From Vibrio ichthyoenteri ATCC 700023 (GTDB lineage Bacteria > Pseudomonadota > Gammaproteobacteria > Enterobacterales > Vibrionaceae): a DNA stretch of 64,000 nucleotides. Each line of letters begins with the position of its first letter. Positions within the stretch are counted from its first letter, which is position 1. The translations under genes and the position numbers were made by a program. Of this stretch, positions 23,798-33,206 are shown piece after piece. The stretch spans positions 1-64,000 of the forward strand of contig NZ_AFWF01000086.1 of the NCBI RefSeq assembly GCF_000222605.1, given 5' to 3'. Below the pieces are notes generated by a model. The model saw only the letters and a program-made list of their open reading frames with translations. It searched no databases and was not told the origin of the DNA.

Positions 23798-26155
23798 ATG
23801 AGTTTACGTAAATTGTTTTTAATTGGTCTGGTGACCATTTTTTCAGGCTGTGCGACTTACGCCGGTTTAAACTTCGACCAATTGTTTGGTGAATCGCACG
23901 CGCGGGAACGCAGAGCCGACATTGGAACCCCTGCCAGTAACCAGTTTTTAGATGACGTAAAACCCATTATCAATAATCGCTGCGTGGTCTGCCACGCCTG
24001 CTACGATGCGCCATGCCAACTCAAGATGAGTTCGGTGGAAGGTATCGATCGCGGCGCCAGTAAGGCATTGGTTTATGAAGGCACTCGCTTAACCGCGACA
24101 ACGCCAACCCGTCTCTTTGAAGATGCTGATACCACACAACAGTGGCGTGCTCTTGGCTTTCACCCAGTCCTTAATGAACGTGATCAAACCTCTACTGCGA
24201 ATATTGAAGCGGGTTTAGTCGCGCGTCTGCTGGTACAAAAAGAAGAGCACCCCCTTCCCGACCAAGTTCAGCTTGAAGGTTTTGATTTCGCCACAGATCG
24301 CGAACAAGTTTGCCCTACGATTGAAGAGCTAGACCAATATCAAAATGATTACCCGACGTGGGGAATGCCTTACGGCATGCCAAATTTGTCCAATCAAGAG
24401 TACACCACTCTGATGAATTGGCTGAATGATGGCGCCATTATGAATAAAGCCATACCGCTAACCACTGAACAGCAAATCATGGTTAATCTTTATGAATCGC
24501 TATTCAATGGTGAAAGTAATAAGCATCAATTGGTGGCGCGTTATATTTATGAGCACCTGTATCTATCGCATCTGTATTTTTCTGAACTGAACGAGGAAAA
24601 ACCGCGCTTCTTTACCTTGGTTCGCTCTGCAACACCGCCCGGAGAGCCCGTTAAGCGTATCGCGACTCGTCGCCCATATGACGATCCACAAGTTGCGCGG
24701 GTCTATTATCGACTGATTCCAGAACAAGGTACGATCGTAGATAAAACACATATGCCTTTTTCCTTGAATAAACAACGTATGCAGGACTGGCAAAACTGGT
24801 TTTTCAACGAGCAATATAGTGTCGCGCAACTGCCAAGCTATGATGCTGATGTGGCAGCAAACCCAATGACGGCTTTTAACGACTTACCGGTGAAGGCTCG
24901 TTTCAAGTTTATGCTCGATAATTCTCAAAATACGATTTCAGCCTTTATCAAAGGGCCAGTTTGTCGTGGTCAACTCGCTTTAAACGTCATCAATGACCAT
25001 TTTTGGGTATTCTTTTTGGACCCCGACAAATCGGATCTTCCAGAAGTTGATGCTTTCTATCGTTCGCAACAAGAGAACCTAAAATTACCGAGTGAATTGG
25101 AGAGCAATACCCTGCCTATAAGCAACTGGGTTTCCTATTCACGCCAACAGGCGCGTTATCTAGAAGCAAAATCGGATTTCATCAATCAAACCTTTAAAAA
25201 TGGTCAGCATTTAGATACCAATGTCATTTGGACTGGTAACGGGAGCAATCCCAATGCGGCTCTAACGATCTTCAGACATTTTGACAGCGCTTCTGTTGTT
25301 CGAGGCATGGTCGGTCAGCAACCGAAAACCGCATGGGTGTTGGATTATGCCTTGTTAGAACGAATCCACTACCTCTTGGTGGCGGGCTTTGATGTTTATG
25401 GCAACTTTGGCCATCAGTTGATCACTCGTATGTTTATGGACTTTTTACGCCTTGAAGGGGAAAGCAACTTTGTTGCCCTGCTACCGCGTGATGTGCGTCA
25501 TAAAGAGCAATCAAGCTGGTACCAGAACCAAAGTTCGCAGCTAAGTGACTATCTACAACGTAACGTTAAGCCGTTTAATCAACCGACTCAGGTTCCTTAT
25601 CACACCAACAACCCTAAGAAAGAGTTGTTCGATATTTTGCAGCAAAAACTGAAACCCGTTTTACACGACCGCTATGTAATCGTCGACACAGGATTTAGCG
25701 CAGATAACCAAGCGCTGTTGCGTCAAATAGACAATATTCGTGGATCTGGTTTACGTCCAATCCCACAAATCATGATGCTGATGATTGAAAGCGACCAAGG
25801 CCATCAGCAGTTGTTTACGTTGTTGCACAATAATGCGCACACCAACATCTCTAGCTTATTTGACGAAGAGAGCAACCGTGACTATGCCCATGATTCCCTC
25901 ACGTTAGTACGTGGGGTGATCGGCAGTTACCCCGCCGCGTATTTATCTCTTGAAGAGAATCAAATCCCAGCGTTAGTAAATATGCTGAAAAATATGCGCA
26001 ACGGCGATGATTACGTTAAGTTGTTGGATGCATTCTCGATTCGCCGAAGCAACCCAGATTTTTGGTCGTTCAGCGACGATGTTCATCGCTGGTATCAGCA
26101 AGATCAACCGATCGAATTTGGATTACTTGACTACAATAGATTTGAGAATAGGTAG
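23798..26155 (+). CDS. Fatty-acid cis/trans isomerase (Cti)
   Basis: 785 residues. It begins with a membrane-targeting segment ending in FSGC (a lipobox-like site) and soon has a heme-binding motif inside NNRCVVCHACYDAPCQLKM. That cytochrome c-type site followed by the CYDAPCQ run is the hallmark of Cti, the periplasmic enzyme that turns cis unsaturated phospholipid acyl chains into trans and so stiffens the membrane during solvent, heat or osmotic stress. The full length fits the family. The gene stands alone with a small acidic protein gene 38 bases downstream. No regulatory site is evident in the 123 bases before it. Confidence 0.92.
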   Translation: MSLRKLFLIGLVTIFSGCATYAGLNFDQLFGESHARERRADIGTPASNQFLDDVKPIINNRCVVCHACYDAPCQLKMSSVEGIDRGASKALVYEGTRLTATTPTRLFEDADTTQQWRALGFHPVLNERDQTSTANIEAGLVARLLVQKEEHPLPDQVQLEGFDFATDREQVCPTIEELDQYQNDYPTWGMPYGMPNLSNQEYTTLMNWLNDGAIMNKAIPLTTEQQIMVNLYESLFNGESNKHQLVARYIYEHLYLSHLYFSELNEEKPRFFTLVRSATPPGEPVKRIATRRPYDDPQVARVYYRLIPEQGTIVDKTHMPFSLNKQRMQDWQNWFFNEQYSVAQLPSYDADVAANPMTAFNDLPVKARFKFMLDNSQNTISAFIKGPVCRGQLALNVINDHFWVFFLDPDKSDLPEVDAFYRSQQENLKLPSELESNTLPISNWVSYSRQQARYLEAKSDFINQTFKNGQHLDTNVIWTGNGSNPNAALTIFRHFDSASVVRGMVGQQPKTAWVLDYALLERIHYLLVAGFDVYGNFGHQLITRMFMDFLRLEGESNFVALLPRDVRHKEQSSWYQNQSSQLSDYLQRNVKPFNQPTQVPYHTNNPKKELFDILQQKLKPVLHDRYVIVDTGFSADNQALLRQIDNIRGSGLRPIPQIMMLMIESDQGHQQLFTLLHNNAHTNISSLFDEESNRDYAHDSLTLVRGVIGSYPAAYLSLEENQIPALVNMLKNMRNGDDYVKLLDAFSIRRSNPDFWSFSDDVHRWYQQDQPIEFGLLDYNRFENR

Positions 26156-26193
26156 AAATCAATAACGCTTCTTTCCTATTTGAGGAGGTGTGT

Positions 26194-26379
26194 ATGAGCA
26201 GCCAAGATACGATACGAACTATCGAACAGCAGATTTACGTGGCTTGTTCTGAAGGTGACTATGATACCGTCAACATGCTTGAGCATCAGTTAGAACGGCT
26301 TCGCAGTAAAGCGGAACACCCTTTTGACGATGACCCTTACGCGCCAGAAGGGAAAATATTCCCTGACGATGAATGGTAA
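26194..26379 (+). CDS. Small acidic protein, unknown function
   Basis: 61 residues (MSSQDTIRTIEQQIYVACSEG...). The ATG at 26194 is preceded by a strong GAGGAGG. A helical first half (QLERLRSKAEHP) is followed by an Asp/Pro-rich tail (FDDDPYAPEGKIFPDDEW). I recognise no domain. It is co-oriented with cti and ends in its own terminator, so it may be the second gene of that transcript. Confidence 0.65.
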   Translation: MSSQDTIRTIEQQIYVACSEGDYDTVNMLEHQLERLRSKAEHPFDDDPYAPEGKIFPDDEW

Positions 26380-26396
26380 GTCAAACCGCATATTTT

Positions 26397-26420
26397 AAAG
26401 CCCCAGCCTGGGGCTTTTTG
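26397..26420 (+). terminator. Rho-independent terminator after the small acidic gene
   Basis: The stem AAAGCCCCA/TGGGGCTTT (3-base loop) is followed by a short T run. Confidence 0.9.
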
Positions 26421-26531
26421 TTTGAAACCACATCCCAATAGTCATAGCCACTCAACCGATAACATTAACGGTAAATAACCCATTTTATACTCAAAAAGAC
26501 GCCCCTATCTTTTTCTGCTCCACAGGGATTT

Positions 26532-26559
26532 GGCCTGCCTTTTGGCAGGTCTTTTTTTT
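26532..26559 (+). terminator. Orphan rho-independent terminator before fhs
   Basis: The stem GGCCTGCC/GGCAGGTC (4-base loop, one G-T pair) is followed by eight T residues. No gene lies between it and the previous terminator at 26397-26420, so it either backs up that terminator or ends a small RNA. Confidence 0.85.
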
Positions 26560-26676
26560 GCCCTCTATAGATTTTTCTTGTGGATTTTTAACGCTACGCT
26601 CATAGTTACCCACTTCCGATGGGTAACGTGCTACAAACTATTCCTTTACAAAGCACATTTTGACGCTATTATTCTT

Positions 26677-26692
26677 GCGCAAACGTTTGCCC
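26677..26692. promoter_or_regulatory. PurR-type operator before fhs
   Basis: GCGCAAACGTTTGCCC contains the perfect palindrome GCAAACGTTTGC, which is the core of the PurR consensus (ACGCAAACGTTTGCGT). It lies 31 bases before the fhs start. PurR represses purine and one-carbon genes, so a site here fits the role of fhs. Confidence 0.7.
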
Positions 26693-26722
26693 ATCTATTC
26701 ATATCGTAGTTTTGAGGGTTTT

Positions 26723-28483
26723 ATGCTGTCGGATATCAACATTTGCCGAAGCGCGAACTTAGTACCAATTGGTGACATTGCCATTCGTGCTGGCTTAAAA
26801 AAAGAAGAATTTCATAGCCAAGGGAAATACAAAGCGAAAGTCTCGCTCAATTGCCTTAAACGTCTGAGTGATCAAACCGCCAATAGTAATAGTGGCAAGT
26901 TAGTGCTGGTTACCGCGATCACACCAACTCCGCTTGGTGAAGGAAAGACCGTCACCACCATTGGGCTTGCACAAGGTTTGGCGCAATTACAACGTTCAGT
27001 CATTGCTTGTATCCGCCAACCTTCCATGGGGCCTGTCTTCGGCGTAAAAGGTGGAGCAGCTGGTGGCGGTTATTCTCAAGTCGCGCCTATGGAAGAGCTC
27101 AATTTGCACTTGACCGGCGACATTCACGCCGTGACAGCCGCACATAACCTTGCCGCCGCAGCAATTGATGCACGCATTTACCACGAACAACGTAATGGCT
27201 ATGAAGACTTTGAGCTGCGCAGTGGTTTAACAGCACTGAAAATCGATCATAAACGCGTGGTCTGGAAACGAGTCATGGACCACAATGACCGAGCTTTGCG
27301 AATGGTCACGGTTGGACAAAATGAACTAGGTAAAAACATCAACGGCTACGAACGTGAAGATGGCTTTGATATTTCTGCCGCATCGGAGCTAATGGCAATA
27401 CTTGCTTTAGCCTCGGATTTAAAAGATCTTCGTGCTCGCATCGGTCGAATCGTCGTTGCGTACACTTTAGATGGTGACCCCGTAACAACTGAAGATCTGC
27501 AAGTTGCAGGGGCGATGGCAGTCAGTATGCGTGAAGCGATTGAGCCGACCCTAATGCAAACACTCGAAGGTGTCCCGACGCTTATTCATGCAGGCCCATT
27601 TGCTAACATTGCGCACGGAAACTCTTCGATCATCGCCGATAACATCGCGACTAGATTAGCTGAATTTACTGTGACCGAAGGTGGTTTTGGCTCAGATATG
27701 GGCTTTGAGAAAGCCTGTAATATCAAAGCGCAGATTTCTGGTAAAGCACCTGATTGTGCGGTTATTGTGGCAACATTACGCGGGTTGAAAGCCAACTCAG
27801 GTCTGTATGACTTAAAGCCTGGCCAAGCGATTCCCGACTCCTTGTTTAGCGATGACAGTGCAGCACTCGAAGCGGGTTTCGAAAATCTAAAATGGCACAT
27901 CAACAACGTCAGTAAATATGGTGTGCCTGCGGTGGTGGCGATCAACCGCTTTCCGCAAGATAGTGAGAGCGAACTGGCACAGCTCAAAGCGATGCTCGAA
28001 GCCTTGCCAAATAACATTGAAGTAGCGATTAGCGAGGGCTTTGCCAAAGGTGGTCAAGGTACGTTAGAACTCGCGCAGAAAGTGGTGCAGCAGTGCCAAG
28101 TTGCCCCGCAATTCAATCCACTTTACCAGTTAGAACAAACAACCGAAGAAAAACTGATGGCTGTTGCTGAAGTGGGTTATGGCGCTTCTAGCGTGACACT
28201 GAGTTACCAAGCACGCCACCAACTTGAGGAGTATCAAAAGCAAGGGTTTGATAATCTAGCGGTTTGTTTGGCAAAAACGCCTCTTTCAATTTCTACTGAT
28301 GGTAATGTGAAAGGAGCCCCAACTCACTTTAATGTTCCGATTCGAGAGCTTAAATTGTGCGCTGGAGCCGGCTTTATCTATGCGCTGTGTGGTAACGTCA
28401 TGACAATGCCTGGTTTGCCTGAAAAACCAGCGTTTATGAACTTGGATCTTGATGACGATGGAAATATCATCGGATTAAGTTGA
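26723..28483 (+). CDS. fhs: Formate-tetrahydrofolate ligase
   Basis: 586 residues from ATG 26723, nine bases after GAGGG. The enzyme makes 10-formyl-tetrahydrofolate from formate, THF and ATP, feeding purine and formyl-Met synthesis. Signatures are the P-loop [51 protein letters not shown] (read in parts), and [17 protein letters not shown]. The length fits the family. An earlier in-frame start at 26660 would be translated through the PurR-type operator, which favours 26723. The gene stands alone, with a strong terminator downstream. Not all Vibrio relatives carry fhs. Confidence 0.95.
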   Translation: MLSDINICRSANLVPIGDIAIRAGLKKEEFHSQGKYKAKVSLNCLKRLSDQTANSNSGKLVLVTAITPTPLGEGKTVTTIGLAQGLAQLQRSVIACIRQPSMGPVFGVKGGAAGGGYSQVAPMEELNLHLTGDIHAVTAAHNLAAAAIDARIYHEQRNGYEDFELRSGLTALKIDHKRVVWKRVMDHNDRALRMVTVGQNELGKNINGYEREDGFDISAASELMAILALASDLKDLRARIGRIVVAYTLDGDPVTTEDLQVAGAMAVSMREAIEPTLMQTLEGVPTLIHAGPFANIAHGNSSIIADNIATRLAEFTVTEGGFGSDMGFEKACNIKAQISGKAPDCAVIVATLRGLKANSGLYDLKPGQAIPDSLFSDDSAALEAGFENLKWHINNVSKYGVPAVVAINRFPQDSESELAQLKAMLEALPNNIEVAISEGFAKGGQGTLELAQKVVQQCQVAPQFNPLYQLEQTTEEKLMAVAEVGYGASSVTLSYQARHQLEEYQKQGFDNLAVCLAKTPLSISTDGNVKGAPTHFNVPIRELKLCAGAGFIYALCGNVMTMPGLPEKPAFMNLDLDDDGNIIGLS

Positions 28484-28488
28484 TTGAG

Positions 28489-28517
28489 AAAGCGAGCTTG
28501 ATAGCTCGCTTTTTTTC
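28489..28517 (+). terminator. Rho-independent terminator after fhs
   Basis: A 10-bp perfect stem (AAAGCGAGCT/AGCTCGCTTT, 4-base loop) is followed by T residues, five bases past the stop. Confidence 0.92.
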
Positions 28518-28642
28518 ATTTAAAGCGCCTGTCCTGCCCTACCATTTACAAAATCTTACTTACCTTCAATGAATTCTATGCAATTTTTTGCTCCGTCCGC
28601 CGTTCTTATCGGTATAAAGGAAGTGAACGAAATGAGGATAGT

Positions 28643-29779
28643 ATGAAGAGCAAATTATCTGTGGTATTGCCTATCGTGGCCATGTTGCTTGTCGCAGCGT
28701 CATTTATTGGCCGGGCTGATAGTGAAATGAAAAACTCGCCAAGTAAGGCGGGGGCGGAAATTGCGACCCTTGCTGGAGGATGTTTTTGGTGTACCGAGTC
28801 AGATTTGGAAAAACTACCCGGCGTCATTGATGTTGTGTCAGGCTACTCAGGCGGAGAAACTGAAAATCCCACCTATAAGCAGGTATCATCGGGTAAATCA
28901 GGTCATATAGAAGTGATTCAAGTCGAGTTTGACCCTACCATCGTTAGCTACGAACAAGTATTAGATCAGCTTTTTCGTCATATTGACCCAACGGATAATC
29001 AAGGATCGTTCGTTGACCGCGGAGCGCACTATCGCCCTGCCGTTTTCTATCACAATGCAGAACAAAAGCAGATTGCCACTGAGTTTATGGCCGAAATAGA
29101 CCAATTGGGCATCTTCAACAAACCTTTGCGAACCGAGTTGATCGAATTTGAAAAATTCTGGCCAGCAGAGGATTATCATCAAGACTATTACAAGCGTAAT
29201 AAAGTCAGATACAACTACTATCGCTATTCTTCCGGTAGGGACCAATACTTAGACCAGATTTTTGGTGATGATAGAGAAACGAACCCAGCAACACTGCGCC
29301 AACTGATTGATGAAAACAAAGCACTCACTCAAGGTAAAACCTTTACTAAGCCTAGTGATGCTAAACTCAAACGTACATTGACAGAAATGCAGTATTACGT
29401 GACCCAAGAAGATGGTACTGAGCGCCCATTTAATAACGAGTATTGGGACAACAAAGAGATGGGCATCTATGTCGATGTCGTAACGGGTGAACCACTGTTT
29501 TCATCAACTGACAAATATCGTTCTGGAACGGGTTGGCCAAGCTTTACTAAACCAATCAATGATGCTTTTGTGGTTATCACCACGGACTACAAACTAGTGT
29601 ACCCACGCAAAGAAGTGAGAAGTCGTTTTGGCGATTCCCATTTAGGCCACGTGTTTAAAGACGGCCCTGAACCAACCGGGTTACGTTACTGTATGAATTC
29701 AGCTTCGATGCGTTTTATTCCAAAAGAAGCATTGGAGAAAGAAGGCTACGGCGAGTACCTCTACTTATTTGATAGCTAA
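28643..29779 (+). CDS. msrAB: Membrane-anchored MsrA-MsrB fusion (peptide methionine sulfoxide reductase)
   Basis: 378 residues with an uncleaved-looking N-terminal helix (about 5-22, [16 protein letters not shown]). The MsrA domain has the catalytic motif GGCFWC (C47), with [19 protein letters not shown] further on. After a linker (about 200-240), the MsrB domain has [20 protein letters not shown] and the catalytic Cys in GLRYCMNS. The two halves repair the S and R forms of oxidised methionine. The zinc-binding CxxC pairs found in many MsrBs are not evident. A single anchored protein repairing periplasmic proteins resembles Neisseria PilB without its thioredoxin domain; a reductant from elsewhere must be used. 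Monocistronic with a terminator. Confidence 0.92.
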   Translation: MKSKLSVVLPIVAMLLVAASFIGRADSEMKNSPSKAGAEIATLAGGCFWCTESDLEKLPGVIDVVSGYSGGETENPTYKQVSSGKSGHIEVIQVEFDPTIVSYEQVLDQLFRHIDPTDNQGSFVDRGAHYRPAVFYHNAEQKQIATEFMAEIDQLGIFNKPLRTELIEFEKFWPAEDYHQDYYKRNKVRYNYYRYSSGRDQYLDQIFGDDRETNPATLRQLIDENKALTQGKTFTKPSDAKLKRTLTEMQYYVTQEDGTERPFNNEYWDNKEMGIYVDVVTGEPLFSSTDKYRSGTGWPSFTKPINDAFVVITTDYKLVYPRKEVRSRFGDSHLGHVFKDGPEPTGLRYCMNSASMRFIPKEALEKEGYGEYLYLFDS

Positions 29780-29796
29780 TTCGCGCCACAAGACTC

Positions 29797-29825
29797 AAAA
29801 AGCCCAATTCACTTGGGCTTTTTGT
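29797..29825. terminator. Bidirectional terminator between msrAB and qnr
   Basis: The stem AAAAAGCCCAA/TTGGGCTTTTT (5-base loop) has A and T runs on both sides, so it can serve both converging genes. Confidence 0.9.
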
Positions 29826-29868
29826 TTAGGCGCTATGTATCAAGCGGTGTCACATCAGACAACCATAC

Positions 29869-30534
29869 TTAAATGACGATGACTCCCAATGGTTCAAGTA
29901 ATTGAGGTTGCTGCCAGCTGGCAATTTTTACTCCAGTCACATCGACTCTTCTTGGATCAAGTCCCACTAAATCACTGTCGCTAAGATCACAATTGGCGAT
30001 CCTCACCCCACTCCAAATATCTTCGGAAAACTCCCCACGGCTAAGATCCGATCCCTGCAAAGAAGTACCTTGTAAGTTCGTACCTATCCAGCGGTTCTCA
30101 AACAACTCACATTTTTCAATGCACAAACGCTCCATATTGGCATAGGACAGATTGCAGGCGGTGATAAACGCAGAGCAAAAATAGACGTTATGGCTAATCT
30201 GATTGGCAAAACGGGCCTGAGAAAAATTGGCACCTTTTAAATCGCACTCGCGCATTTCTATACCAAAACAATTGCTACCCACAAATTGATTCATTGATAG
30301 TTGGCATTGCTTAAAACTGGCATCGTGCAAGTTGGCGTAATGGAAATCACACCCTTCAATTTGACCTTGCTCAATAAAAGTACAATTCTCAAAATGCGCT
30401 TCCACCATTTCAGCACGGCTAAAATCACAACCATAAAATTTGCAGCGGATAAATTTGGCGTAACTTAAGTTTTGGTTAGAAAATGAGTGATTTTCAAAAA
30501 TCTTATTTTCAAATACGGTGTCTTGGTAATGCAT
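29869..30534 (-). CDS. qnr: Qnr-family pentapeptide repeat protein
   Basis: 221 residues from ATG 30534 (GGGAG six bases ahead). Nearly the whole protein is pentapeptide repeats of the A(D/N)LxX form folding into a right-handed beta helix. Characteristic Qnr segments are FIEQGQIEGCDFHYANLHDASF (in parts), CFGIEMRECDLKGANFSQARF, YFCSAFITACNLSYANMERLCIEKCELFENRWIGTNL and the ending LDPRRVDVTGVKIASWQQPQLLEPLGVIVI. The protein mimics B-form DNA and shields gyrase and topoisomerase IV from quinolones. The sequence is closest in feel to the QnrS/Vibrio branch. It is a lone chromosomal gene with no mobile element within about 29 kb, in line with aquatic Vibrio being a natural reservoir. I saw no LexA box upstream. 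Confidence 0.9.
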   Translation of the reverse strand: MHYQDTVFENKIFENHSFSNQNLSYAKFIRCKFYGCDFSRAEMVEAHFENCTFIEQGQIEGCDFHYANLHDASFKQCQLSMNQFVGSNCFGIEMRECDLKGANFSQARFANQISHNVYFCSAFITACNLSYANMERLCIEKCELFENRWIGTNLQGTSLQGSDLSRGEFSEDIWSGVRIANCDLSDSDLVGLDPRRVDVTGVKIASWQQPQLLEPLGVIVI

Positions 30535-30749
30535 GAATAACTCCCTGATTTGTTTCAAGGCTATCATTTCATTTATAAAATCACACCAAATTAAAAACCT
30601 TAAAAATCAATAAGATAAAAACGCGAGATTTGCGTGAAAAATGGCGATGTAAGGCGCCTAAATGACGCCATTCAATTATTAGTCTACGCGGATGGGAAAA
30701 ATTTATTTTTACCACGCTCAAGGCGAATTGGGATTGCTAAATTGGCCAA

Positions 30750-30763
30750 TTGAGTTAACTCAA
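30750..30763. promoter_or_regulatory. Perfect palindrome TTGAGTTAACTCAA
   Basis: This 14-bp perfect dyad adjoins another palindrome (AATTGGCCAATT at 30740-30751). It lies between the qnr start and the cytochrome b562-like gene's stop. A very similar dyad with two extra bases in the centre occurs before zwf. It could be an operator; the regulator is unknown. Confidence 0.35.
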
Positions 30764-30785
30764 TACTTTGCAGTTCGTTCCGCAC

Positions 30786-31172
30786 TTAGCCAAACAATTT
30801 ACTCCAGATGCTAGGGTTACGTTTATCGTGAAATTCCACGCGTAAATCATCTATTGTTCTGAGCTGTTCTTTCGCTTGTTGCAGGTCACCACTTTCAAGC
30901 TGTTGCTCAACATTTTCGACAACCAACTCAAGCTGGTCAAAGCCTTCATTATAGAGAGCTTGTTTTTCTACTGGGTAATTAGCCTGCTGCAACTCATCAA
31001 GCACTTGATTGAAAGACGTCATAGCGGTACTCATCTCTTCAATACTTTGTGCCTCCGCTGCTTGTTTAAAGCTGAGTTTCATTTCATTCATCGCCGATTT
31101 GATATCAAACGAAGCAGCAAATGATTGGCTGGCAAATAGGACCATTGTTAACAGTAAACTACGTTTGAGCAT
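30786..31172 (-). CDS. Cytochrome b562-family periplasmic protein
   Basis: 128 residues with a signal peptide (cleavage near SQSFAA). The mature part is a four-helix bundle: SAMNEMKLSFKQAAEA, MTSFNQVLDELQQA, YNEGFDQLELVVENVEQQLESG and QAKEQLRTIDDLRVEFHDKR. A Met in helix 1 (within AMNEMK) and a His in helix 4 (EFHDKR) sit where E. coli b562 has its heme ligands Met7 and His102, so heme binding is likely. Many family members have lost these, so the point is of note. The function in vivo is unclear. The start at 31172 is chosen for its AGAGAG ribosome site and signal peptide; a longer frame extends upstream. Divergent from zwf. Confidence 0.75.
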   Translation of the reverse strand: MLKRSLLLTMVLFASQSFAASFDIKSAMNEMKLSFKQAAEAQSIEEMSTAMTSFNQVLDELQQANYPVEKQALYNEGFDQLELVVENVEQQLESGDLQQAKEQLRTIDDLRVEFHDKRNPSIWSKLFG

Positions 31173-31505
31173 GGGACTCTCTCTAAGTGATTGTTTAATT
31201 GCATATGAAAATACGGTGACCCATCGTGCAAACATGCCGAGTCAGTCCGTTTCTTGCACTGATGATACTAAACCTCAACGTTAATACAGAGTAATATTCG
31301 TCATAAAATTGTTTCAAAACCCCATTCATTTACCATCATCCTAGCGTCCATCCCTTCTATACTAAGAAACGTGCTGTCATTAGCACGAAAACGATAACGT
31401 GAGTGTAATTTCAGTAATTGGTTGAATATTTAGCTTAAATTCACCACATCGTGGTTACGAACTGTAAAAAACAAGTTATATATTAAGCAATTAAACACTC
31501 TGTAG

Positions 31506-31519
31506 TTGATGTGAATCAA
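31506..31519. promoter_or_regulatory. FNR-type box upstream of the zwf operon
   Basis: TTGATGTGAATCAA is a perfect match to TTGATnnnnATCAA, the FNR consensus. It lies about 115-130 bases upstream of the best zwf -35/-10 pair, farther than usual for activation, so it may serve another start site or act as a repressing site. Confidence 0.55.
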
Positions 31520-31545
31520 TTTGTCGTAGACAATACAGCGCCGTA

Positions 31546-31561
31546 TTGAGTGTTAACTCAA
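31546..31561. promoter_or_regulatory. Dyad TTGAGTGTTAACTCAA upstream of zwf
   Basis: Perfect 6-bp arms (TTGAGT/ACTCAA) with a GTTA centre. It shares its arms with the palindrome at 30750-30763, which has two fewer central bases. Confidence 0.35.
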
Positions 31562-31622
31562 CGAGCTTCGATTTTATCTATCAATCCAATAGGTAACATC
31601 GATTATCCATTTTGAGGTGTCG

Positions 31623-31651
31623 TTGATAAGGTAGCTTTCCTACTATATAAG
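31623..31651 (+). promoter_or_regulatory. Candidate sigma-70 promoter of zwf-pgl-gnd
   Basis: TTGATA (31623-31628), a 17-bp spacer and TATAAG (31646-31651). The start codon follows about 50 bases later. Confidence 0.5.
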
Positions 31652-31703
31652 TGAAAAGCCAAACCTAGGCACGCAGTCACTACCTCGTTTTAAGGGAAAG
31701 ATG

Positions 31704-33206
31704 ATGGTAATTCCAGAAAACAGCAGCATCGTTATTTTTGGTGCTTCGGGCGACTTAACATATCGTAAGTTGATCCCTGCTTTATACCACCTCTACGCGA
31801 ACAAGCAGCTGCCTGAAAATTTCGCAATTTTGGGCGTTAGTCGTACCGAATATAGTGATGAATCATACCGCGATAAGCTAAAGCGCTCTCTCCAAGAAAT
31901 GGAGAAAACCGAGCCAGCAACGTTGGATGCCTTTATTGATCATCTTCACTACCAAGCCATCAATACTTCTGATACTGCCGATTACAACAAATTGACCGTT
32001 CGCCTTGATCAGCTAGCAGACAAGTATCAGTTTGAGCAGCGCAATACCCTATTCTACTTGGCAACACCACCAAGCTTGTACAGCGTCATTCCTGCAAGTC
32101 TTGCCGCTCATGGTCTTAATGATGAGCAAACCGGTTGGAAGCGTCTTATTGTAGAAAAACCATTTGGCTACGATCTCGCATCAGCACGTCAATTGGACAA
32201 AGATATTCACGAACACTTCCAAGAGCATCAAATCTACCGTATCGACCATTACCTTGGTAAAGAGACGGTACAAAACCTATTGGTGTTCCGTTTTTCAAAC
32301 GCGATGTTTGAACCACTTTGGAACCGTAACTTCATTGATTATGTTGAAATCACTGGAGCCGAATTCCTTGGTGTAGAAGATCGTGGTGGCTACTACGATG
32401 GCTCTGGTGCGATGCGTGATATGTTCCAAAACCACCTGCTACAAGTGTTAGCGATGGTGGGCATGGAGCCACCAGCACAAATCAATGCCGATTCAATACG
32501 TGATGAAGTAGCAAAAGTACTGCAATGCTTGAAGCCATTGGAAGAAAATGATCTGCGCAACAATCTAGTGCTTGGTCAATACACCGCTTCAGATGTTCGT
32601 GGCCAACACTTACCCGGCTACCGTGAAGAGCATGGCGTTGCTGAAGATTCTCGTACTGAAACCTACGTTGGTCTTAAAGCCTACATCAATAACTGGCGTT
32701 GGAATGGTGTACCATTCTATGTGCGCACGGGTAAACGTTTACCGACCCGTGTGACAGAAGTCGTGATTCACTTTAAAAACACGCCGCACCCAGTCTTTGG
32801 TCAAGATGCGCCTGAAAACAAACTCATCATTCGCATTCAGCCAGACGAAGGGATTCAAATGAGCTTCGGCCTAAAGCAGCCTGGTGCTGGCTTTAAAGCC
32901 CGTGAAGTTAAAATGAACTTCCATTATGCTGATTTGCAAGAAACCCAAATGCTCACCGCGTATGAACGTTTATTGCTTGATGCCCTAAACGGTGATGCGA
33001 CTCTATTTGCACGCAGTGATGCAGTAGAAGCTTGTTGGAAATACGTTCAGCCGATTCTTGATTTCAAACAAGACCCTCAATCGCTGTTTGGTTATGCCTG
33101 CGGCACGTGGGGACCAAAAGAGTGCGACGATTTATTACAACGCGATGGACGCGCTTGGCGCTTCCCTTGTAAAAACCTAACCGATACGGATTACTGCGAA
33201 CTATGA
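31704..33206 (+). CDS. zwf: Glucose-6-phosphate 1-dehydrogenase
   Basis: 500 residues. It oxidises glucose-6-phosphate to 6-phosphogluconolactone and makes NADPH. The Rossmann motif [15 protein letters not shown] stands at the N-terminus, the substrate-binding [13 protein letters not shown] is present and EKPFG precedes it, all typical. Two ATG codons adjoin (31701 and 31704); the second has better spacing from AAGGGA. The pgl gene overlaps the last four bases. Together with pgl and gnd this gives the oxidative branch of the pentose phosphate pathway in order. Confidence 0.96.
   Translation: MVIPENSSIVIFGASGDLTYRKLIPALYHLYANKQLPENFAILGVSRTEYSDESYRDKLKRSLQEMEKTEPATLDAFIDHLHYQAINTSDTADYNKLTVRLDQLADKYQFEQRNTLFYLATPPSLYSVIPASLAAHGLNDEQTGWKRLIVEKPFGYDLASARQLDKDIHEHFQEHQIYRIDHYLGKETVQNLLVFRFSNAMFEPLWNRNFIDYVEITGAEFLGVEDRGGYYDGSGAMRDMFQNHLLQVLAMVGMEPPAQINADSIRDEVAKVLQCLKPLEENDLRNNLVLGQYTASDVRGQHLPGYREEHGVAEDSRTETYVGLKAYINNWRWNGVPFYVRTGKRLPTRVTEVVIHFKNTPHPVFGQDAPENKLIIRIQPDEGIQMSFGLKQPGAGFKAREVKMNFHYADLQETQMLTAYERLLLDALNGDATLFARSDAVEACWKYVQPILDFKQDPQSLFGYACGTWGPKECDDLLQRDGRAWRFPCKNLTDTDYCEL

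Larger units (their letters stand above)
26380..26722. other. Intergenic region with two terminators and a PurR-type operator
   Basis: The region contains the terminators at 26397-26420 and 26532-26559 and a PurR-like box at 26677-26692. About 110 bases between the terminators could encode a short transcript. I see no protein-coding frame here. Confidence 0.5.
31173..31703. other. Long divergent intergenic region before zwf
   Basis: It contains an FNR-type box (31506-31519), a dyad (31546-31561) and a sigma-70-like promoter (31623-31651). No coding frame is convincing in the 531 bases. The length suggests complex control of zwf or a small RNA. Confidence 0.5.

Noticed and set aside
30534-30785. 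LexA (SOS) box upstream of qnr, as known for some qnrB genes
   Set aside because: I found no CTGT-N8-ACAG sequence in the gap.
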